From positions 1 through 11,808 of the forward strand of contig JAJXXI010000690.1 in assembly GCA_021781185.1 (NCBI GenBank): 11,808 nt of DNA. The letters run 5' to 3'. Position numbers and translations under genes: made by a program. Source of the stretch: a bacterium. Lineage in GTDB: Bacteria > Verrucomicrobiota > Verrucomicrobiia > Limisphaerales > UBA11358. Below, in pieces: positions 7,165 to 11,808 of the stretch (positions are counted from its first letter, which is position 1; the number at the start of each line of letters is the position of its first letter). Under the pieces are notes generated by a model, which did no database searches, was not told the DNA's origin, and saw nothing but the letters and a program-made list of their open reading frames with translations.

Positions 7165-7188
7165 ATGGTTTCCTAAAAAACATACACG

Positions 7189-8832
7189 ATGGATATGATT
7201 TTCGCTCCGATTCGATTAGCGATCGTTGCAATGCTGCTGATGATGTCTAATCATCTGGGGGCGACGCCTTATCAGGCAGCCATGCCTGCCAATCACACTC
7301 AGGTGGTTGACCTCCGGTTGCACGATTATCTCCAGACCGTGCTGCGGCAGAACAACACGCTGCAATCGCAGATGCTTCAATCAGAAGCCGCGCGCCGCAA
7401 GTCCAAGGCGGAACTGGGGGCCTTCGAACCGCTGCTGGAACTGTCCGCCATGCACGAGGCGAACAAGCGCACCAACACCGTGGTTCAGCAGGCGTCCCAG
7501 AACGGTCAGGGATATTTTAACGAACGGAACAATGTTTACGACAGCGGCATTGAATCGTTGCTGCCCACCGGCGGCAAAATCCGGCTGGGCTACACGTTGA
7601 GCGACCTGGGGAACAATGTGAATCCTTACGGAAACATCCTCTCCACCACCAACCAGATCTGGACCCGCCAATATCAGACTTTTGTCGGCGCGACCTTTAC
7701 GCAGCCACTGCTCCAGAACGGCGGGGTGACCGTTACGCTGGCGGAGTTGCGTCTGGCAGCGGCGGATTCGGAAATCGGCTTTCAGCAATACCGCCGTCAG
7801 TTGATGTTGACGGTGGCGCAGGCGGAGAACGCCTACTGGAATTTATATTTTGCGCAGGAGCAGTTGCGGTTTTTCGACGACTCGGTGGCGGTGGCGCAGA
7901 ATGTCCTCGACGACAGTCGGCAGATGTTGAAGGCCGGGCAGGGGTCGGAACTGGACGTGATGGAGGCGCAGTCGGGGCTGGCTCTGCGCGAGACGAAAAG
8001 GAACGAGGTGCTGCAAGGCTATTTGGACGCCCTAGGTGATTTGCAGTCGCTCGCCGGCACCGCGCCCGCGCCCAGAATTGCGGGGCCGGCAGAACCCACG
8101 ATCCGGGTGGTGGATGCGCCGCCGGAAACCAACGCAATCATCACTTATGCGGACGGCTTTGCGGATTCCATCCAGATGAATCCTGATTTTCTCATTCAAA
8201 AACAGAAATTACGGCAGGAGGAATTGCGCCTCGGGGTGGCCAAAAACCAGTTGTTGCCGGAGTTGGATTTCAAGGCCGCTTATGGCTTCAACGGTCTGGG
8301 ATCCACGCCGAACGATTCCTGGGCCATGGCGCAAGACCAGACGTTCCCCTCATGGTCGGTCGGATTGCAACTGACCATTCCCCTGGGCGGAAACATCAAG
8401 GCGCGCAATCTGGCCAGTGCGGCCAAACTCAATTTGCAGGCGGCATACACCGGTCTTTGCGGCATGCAAACGGAGATCGCCAATCACCTGAACTCGGCCA
8501 TCCGCAAGACCCGCGCCTGGCAGCAGAGCATTCAAAACTACCAGACCGTGGTCCGTTTCAATGAAGAGCTGCTCCAGACTGAATTCGCCCGGTTGAAGGC
8601 CGGCACCATCGAGGCCCGCAAGGTGCTCGAAGTCGAGGCCGACCTGCTGGATGCGCGGCAAAACCTGGCCAGCGCCCTGGTGAAATCCCAGCAGTCGGAA
8701 TTACAGGTGGAGCTGGCCAGCGGCTCGCTCCTCAAGAGCCTGCACCTGGACGTGACGCGTGAGGAGTTAAAACAGGAGTCCACTGGTTTGATGAGCCGAA
8801 ACCGGGCTTCGGATGACGCCCTCAACAATTGA
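7189..8832 (+). CDS. TolC-family outer-membrane factor
   Basis: A 547-residue TolC-family protein, the trimeric outer-membrane channel and periplasmic tunnel of efflux or type I export systems. Residues 1-25 form a signal peptide (hydrophobic core IAIVAMLLMM-like, cleavage likely after GA). Two outer-membrane-efflux repeats follow, about 45-265 and 310-520, each with long amphipathic helices: N-terminal repeat LTVAQAENAYWNLYFAQEQL and C-terminal repeat ARLKAGTIEARKVLEVEADL, both typical of the family. Predicted strand segments such as KIRLGYTLSD and WSVGLQLTIPLGG fit the barrel portion. The length is slightly above the usual 430-500. ATG 7189 is used; ATG 7195 is an alternative that barely changes the signal peptide. 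The ribosome binding site is weak. Its stop lies 5 bases before the next adaptor gene, so it heads an operon. Substrate cannot be inferred. Confidence 0.93.
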   Translation: MDMIFAPIRLAIVAMLLMMSNHLGATPYQAAMPANHTQVVDLRLHDYLQTVLRQNNTLQSQMLQSEAARRKSKAELGAFEPLLELSAMHEANKRTNTVVQQASQNGQGYFNERNNVYDSGIESLLPTGGKIRLGYTLSDLGNNVNPYGNILSTTNQIWTRQYQTFVGATFTQPLLQNGGVTVTLAELRLAAADSEIGFQQYRRQLMLTVAQAENAYWNLYFAQEQLRFFDDSVAVAQNVLDDSRQMLKAGQGSELDVMEAQSGLALRETKRNEVLQGYLDALGDLQSLAGTAPAPRIAGPAEPTIRVVDAPPETNAIITYADGFADSIQMNPDFLIQKQKLRQEELRLGVAKNQLLPELDFKAAYGFNGLGSTPNDSWAMAQDQTFPSWSVGLQLTIPLGGNIKARNLASAAKLNLQAAYTGLCGMQTEIANHLNSAIRKTRAWQQSIQNYQTVVRFNEELLQTEFARLKAGTIEARKVLEVEADLLDARQNLASALVKSQQSELQVELASGSLLKSLHLDVTREELKQESTGLMSRNRASDDALNN

Positions 8833-8837
8833 ATATC

Positions 8838-9560
8838 ATGAGTAAACTTGTTTTGACTGCCTTCTTGGGCGTTGCCAGTCTGGTGCCGGCGCTGTGTGGC
8901 GCGGCACCCATCGAGCTGGCCGGCATCACCGAACCTTTTCACGACGTCACGCTGGGATTGGCCAACCCCGGCATCATCCGCCAGCAGTTTTTCCACGAGG
9001 GCGAGCTGGCGAAAAAGGGCGACGTGATTCTGGAACTGGACACCCGGCTGGAGGAATTGGAAGTCACCCGCCGCAAGGCCGTCATGGAGCAGGACAAGAC
9101 GGTGCTCGATTCCACGCGCGAAGTCTTCCAGAACACCAAGTCCGTCAGCAAACAGGATTTGTCCAAGGCCCAGGCCGAATACGATGTGGCCCGGGCGGAA
9201 TACGCCATCGCCGAGCAGCAACTCGCGGACCGCCGGCTGGTCGCGCCGTTTGCCGGCTACATCACGGAAATCCAGCTTCATCCGGGGGCCGCCTGCGCGC
9301 CTTATCAGCCGCTGGTCCGGCTGGTGGATACGTCGCGTTGTTATTTCATCGGCCACATTGACGGCGTGGCGGCGGCGCGGCTCAAGCTGGATGAGCCGGT
9401 GAAAATCCAGGTCGCTGGCGGGCAGACGGTCAGTGCTAAAATCTGCTTCATTTCGCCCGTGGTGGATGCGGCCAGCGGCCTCGCCCGCATCAAGGCGGTT
9501 TTCGACAATCCCAACGACGCAATCCGGCCCGGCTTGGCCGCAACTCTGGTGGTGGAATAA
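8838..9560 (+). CDS. Short periplasmic adaptor (HlyD/RND membrane-fusion family)
   Basis: A 240-residue periplasmic adaptor that should link an inner-membrane partner to the TolC-type channel. A signal peptide covers about residues 1-22 (LVLTAFLGVASLVPALCGA); the Cys is not in a lipobox, so it is probably not a lipoprotein. A first lipoyl-like half (about 28-65: PGIIRQQFFHEGELAKKGDVI) leads into a helical hairpin (about 68-132, KAQAEYDVARAEYAIAEQQL), then the second lipoyl half (VAPFAGYITEIQLHPG) and a beta-barrel ending in RPGLAATLVVE. It is shorter than most RND adaptors (about 350-400 residues) and lacks an evident membrane-proximal domain. ATG 8838 is preferred over a TTG at 8829 that overlaps the upstream stop. 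The next adaptor begins 2 bases after the stop, indicating coupled translation. One operon encoding two unlike adaptors is unusual. Confidence 0.9.
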   Translation: MSKLVLTAFLGVASLVPALCGAAPIELAGITEPFHDVTLGLANPGIIRQQFFHEGELAKKGDVILELDTRLEELEVTRRKAVMEQDKTVLDSTREVFQNTKSVSKQDLSKAQAEYDVARAEYAIAEQQLADRRLVAPFAGYITEIQLHPGAACAPYQPLVRLVDTSRCYFIGHIDGVAAARLKLDEPVKIQVAGGQTVSAKICFISPVVDAASGLARIKAVFDNPNDAIRPGLAATLVVE

Positions 9561-9562
9561 TT

Positions 9563-11416
9563 ATGGAAACCAATGGCGGCTCGAACGCCGAATTCGGCGG
9601 TGCGGTGGCGGAACTCGCGGTGTTGCGGCAGTTTGCCGGCGAACCCAAAAATTTCTGGCCGGCCTTTCTCGCCGCCGCGGCCCGGCTCGCCGCGGCGGAC
9701 ATCGCGGTGCTGCTGCTCGGCCAGCCAGGCAAGACGCCGCGCTGGGCCAAGCTGGGCGAATGGACTTCCAGCCCCGGCCCGTCGTCCACCCGCACCCCGT
9801 TTACGTCGCGGCTGGAGGCGATTGCCGAACGCGGTCTGGCATCCGGCAGTTTTGTCGAGTCCACCGATCCGAAGGCGGGCACGTTTACGGTGGCGGTGCG
9901 CCTGAAACTTTCCCGGGCTGAGGACGAATTGATTTTTGCCGCGCAGGTCAAGGATTTCACCGAAGCCGCCGCCAGTGAAGCGCTTGTGCGTCTCCAACTC
10001 GCGGCGGATGTGCCGGCGGCTTATCAAGCAAACTTGGCCGCCCGCCAGGCACGGCACGATGTCGAGAAGTTCGCCGCCGTCCTCGATCTCAATGTGCCGG
10101 TGAACCAGGCCACGCATTTTCTGCCGGCCGCGCTCGCGTTTTGCAACGGCATCGCCACGCGGTTCCGCTGCGATCGCGCGAGCCTGGGCTGGCTGGAAGG
10201 CGGTTACATCCGGCTGCGCACGATGAGCCGCACCGAGCAGTTTGACCGGCAAATGGCCGCCGCCCAAGCGCTGGAAAAGGTGATGGAGGAATGCGTGGAT
10301 CAGGACGAGGAAATCCTCTGGCCGGCACCGGAGGGCATGACCGCGGTCGCGCGCGATCACGAGGCTTTTGCCGTGGATCAAAAGACCGGAAATCTTGCCT
10401 CGATTCCGCTGCGGCTGGACGGAAAAGTCGTCGCCGTGCTGACCTGCGAACGGCAGGAGAGCGCTTTCACGCCGGAGGAATTGCAGCAAATCCGTCTGGG
10501 CTGCGATCAAGTCGTGCGGCGGCTGAGCGAATTGAAGCATCACGATCGCTGGTTTGGCGCACGCTGGCAGGCGCAGTCGCGCGAATGGTTCGGTGACTGG
10601 CTCGGACCCGAACACACCTGGAGCAAAGTTTCCGCCATTCTCATCGTGTTGCTGCTGGCGGCGTTGTTTTTGGTGCGGGTCACCTATCGCGTCGAGGGCA
10701 ATTTCATTTTGCGGAGCGACGAGGCGGCTTATTTGACCGCGCCGTTTGAAGGCTACATTGAACAGGTCTTCGTCCGGCCCGGCGATGTTGTGACCAATGG
10801 CGAGCCGCTGCTGGCTTTGAACCGTGGTGAATTGCTTCTGCAACAGGCAGCCGCCCTGGCCGATCTGACGCGTTATCAGCGGCAGGCCGAAAAGGATCGT
10901 GCCGGCAACAACATCGCCGACATGCGCATTGACGACGCGCAGGCCCGGCAGTCCCAAGCGCAACTGGATCTGGTCCGTTACCGGCTGGATCATGCGGTCA
11001 TTCGCGCCGGCTTCAATGGTGTCGTAGTGGAGGGCGATTTGCGCGAGCGCATCGGCTCGCCGGTCAAGCAGGGCGACGCGTTGTTCAAGGTGGCGCGGAT
11101 TGACACGCTTTATGCCGAGGCGGACATCAAGGAAAGCGACGTGCAGCGGATTCTCGGAAAATCAAAGGGCGAAATCGCGTTCGTGACCCAGCCCAAGTTT
11201 ACCTATCCGGTGACGATTCAAACCATTGAACCGGCGGCGGCCACCAAAAAGGACGGCAACGTCTTTCTCGTGCGGCTCACCCCGGTCAACGGAGTGGTGT
11301 CGTGGTGGCGTCCGGGCATGACCGGCCTGTGCAAACTGTCCACCGACAAGGAAAGCCTGTTTTGGATCCTTACGCATCGCACGGTGGATTTCCTGCGGAT
11401 GAAACTCTGGTTTTAG
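9563..11416 (+). CDS. GAF domain-transmembrane-HlyD adaptor fusion protein
   Basis: A 617-residue protein with an unusual order. Residues about 1-170 are an Ala-rich N-terminal region with a possible degenerate GAF-like fold. A GAF domain spans about 175-322 (ending TCERQESAFTPEEL). A single membrane helix lies at about 355-375 (AILIVLLLAALFLVRV). Beyond it come HlyD features: a lipoyl half (about 381-424, YLTAPFEGYIEQVFVRPGD), a short helical hairpin (about 428-475), the second lipoyl half (about 479-525) and a beta-barrel ending near 600 with WWRPGMTGLCKL. The topology implies a cytoplasmic GAF part and a periplasmic adaptor part, so ligand binding inside could gate assembly or transport. 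HlyD proteins fused to GAF domains are known beside M50-type peptidase genes. ATG 9563 follows the previous stop by 2 bases. The next gene starts 9 bases after this stop. Confidence 0.9.
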   Translation: METNGGSNAEFGGAVAELAVLRQFAGEPKNFWPAFLAAAARLAAADIAVLLLGQPGKTPRWAKLGEWTSSPGPSSTRTPFTSRLEAIAERGLASGSFVESTDPKAGTFTVAVRLKLSRAEDELIFAAQVKDFTEAAASEALVRLQLAADVPAAYQANLAARQARHDVEKFAAVLDLNVPVNQATHFLPAALAFCNGIATRFRCDRASLGWLEGGYIRLRTMSRTEQFDRQMAAAQALEKVMEECVDQDEEILWPAPEGMTAVARDHEAFAVDQKTGNLASIPLRLDGKVVAVLTCERQESAFTPEELQQIRLGCDQVVRRLSELKHHDRWFGARWQAQSREWFGDWLGPEHTWSKVSAILIVLLLAALFLVRVTYRVEGNFILRSDEAAYLTAPFEGYIEQVFVRPGDVVTNGEPLLALNRGELLLQQAAALADLTRYQRQAEKDRAGNNIADMRIDDAQARQSQAQLDLVRYRLDHAVIRAGFNGVVVEGDLRERIGSPVKQGDALFKVARIDTLYAEADIKESDVQRILGKSKGEIAFVTQPKFTYPVTIQTIEPAAATKKDGNVFLVRLTPVNGVVSWWRPGMTGLCKLSTDKESLFWILTHRTVDFLRMKLWF

Positions 11417-11425
11417 TCAGTCGTC

Positions 11426-11808
11426 ATGGAAAAAACTTTCAGCGAATCCTGGTATCGGGTCGCCAATCAACAGATTTGTTTGCGGCCGGTCGTCAAGGTG
11501 CGTCGCCAGAATTTTCGCGGCGAGCGCTGGATTGTCCTGGAGAATCCCTTCAGCAACCAATATTTCCGCCTGCGCCCGGCGGCCTATGAATTTGTCGCGC
11601 GGTTGCGGCCGGACCGGACCGTCGAAGAAGTCTGGCAGCAGTGCCTGAACCGGTTTCCCGACACCGCGCCCAGCCAGGAGGCGGTGATCCAACTGCTCTC
11701 GCAACTCTATTTCGCCAATCTCCTGCAATACGACCTGGCCGCCGACAGCGCCCAGTTGTTCGAGCGTTACAAAAAACGCAAGCAGCGCGAGATCGGCTTC
11801 CGTTTTCT
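11426..11808 (+). CDS. PqqD-like N-terminal domain protein, truncated at window edge (likely M50-type membrane peptidase)
   Basis: An open frame of 127 codons from ATG 11426 runs off the right edge. The start lies 9 bases after the GAF-HlyD stop, so it belongs to the same operon. The residues visible resemble a PqqD/RiPP-recognition fold: a three-strand beta hairpin region (about 17-50: ICLRPVVKVRRQNFRG and WIVLENPFSNQYFRL), then helices (AAYEFVARL, TVEEVWQQCLNRFPD, SQEAVIQLLSQLYFANLL) of winged-helix size. In other genomes such a domain heads putative peptide zinc metalloproteases of the M50/site-2 type found beside GAF-HlyD adaptors. The membrane and HExxH parts would lie outside the window, so the protease assignment is an inference from context. 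A stand-alone PqqD-like protein is possible. The KKRKQRE segment near the edge is basic and may precede a membrane helix. Confidence 0.7.
   Translation, partial: MEKTFSESWYRVANQQICLRPVVKVRRQNFRGERWIVLENPFSNQYFRLRPAAYEFVARLRPDRTVEEVWQQCLNRFPDTAPSQEAVIQLLSQLYFANLLQYDLAADSAQLFERYKKRKQREIGFRF

Noticed and set aside
7143..7173. LexA/SOS-box reading of the GAACA...TGTTC dyad
   Set aside because: The half-site orientation and spacing (GAACA first, 12 bases between) do not fit a TGTTC-N4-GAACA type box.
8829..8837. TTG start overlapping the TolC-family stop
   Set aside because: ATG 8838 gives a normal signal peptide and needs no rare start.
9341..10993. 550-codon open frame on the minus strand
   Set aside because: It lies opposite the adaptor genes, which have clear domains. 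It is a shadow caused by GC-rich codon use; its translation shows no recognisable domain.
1..11808. CRISPR array, tRNA, rRNA or insertion sequence
   Set aside because: No regularly spaced direct repeats, cloverleaf-like segments or transposase-like frames were seen by eye.

Overview
The window is GC-rich chromosomal DNA from a Gram-negative (lipid A-making) bacterium. All supported genes lie on the plus strand. The fused lpxC-fabZ gene followed by lpxA is known from Bacteroidetes/Chlorobi-type and Verrucomicrobia-type genomes. With the GC-rich sequence, the FG-GAP protein, the weak Shine-Dalgarno sequences and the GAF-adaptor/PqqD-like cluster, I favour Verrucomicrobiota or a close PVC relative. 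This placement is an inference and was not tested by any search.

Layout: (1) 1-215, the 3' end of an FG-GAP/VCBS-repeat protein. (2) 294-2450, lipid A biosynthesis: a bifunctional LpxC-FabZ and LpxA, both with intact catalytic residues. (3) 2596-5551, a two-component pair: a soluble PAS-GAF-PAS histidine kinase of the HisKA_3 class with a very basic N-terminal tail, then a NarL/FixJ-type response regulator 1 nt downstream. (4) 5664-6448, two small genes: an unrecognised 186-residue protein and a DUF2934-like protein. A perfect 16-bp inverted repeat lies at the end of the first. (5) 6449-about 7188, roughly 740 bases with no convincing gene. Its last 170 bases hold a candidate promoter and two small inverted repeats. 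(6) 7189-11808, a tight four-gene transport operon: a TolC-family outer-membrane factor, a short periplasmic adaptor, a cytoplasmic-GAF/TM/HlyD adaptor, and the beginning of a gene whose N-terminus looks PqqD-like (RiPP-recognition-like). That last gene runs off the window edge.

How they fit together: region 2 makes the first acylation and deacetylation steps of lipid A and supplies hydroxyacyl chain chemistry. Region 3 is a cytosolic sensing circuit, and the two small genes after it may be its companions or targets. Region 6 is the most interesting part. It has an outer-membrane channel and two different adaptors, but no RND, ABC or MFS pump appears in the window. The truncated last gene is probably the inner-membrane partner. 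By analogy with known gene neighbourhoods it would be a PqqD-domain/M50-type membrane metalloprotease. The cluster may therefore export or process a peptide under control of a ligand sensed by the GAF domain. That hypothesis depends on sequence beyond the right edge.
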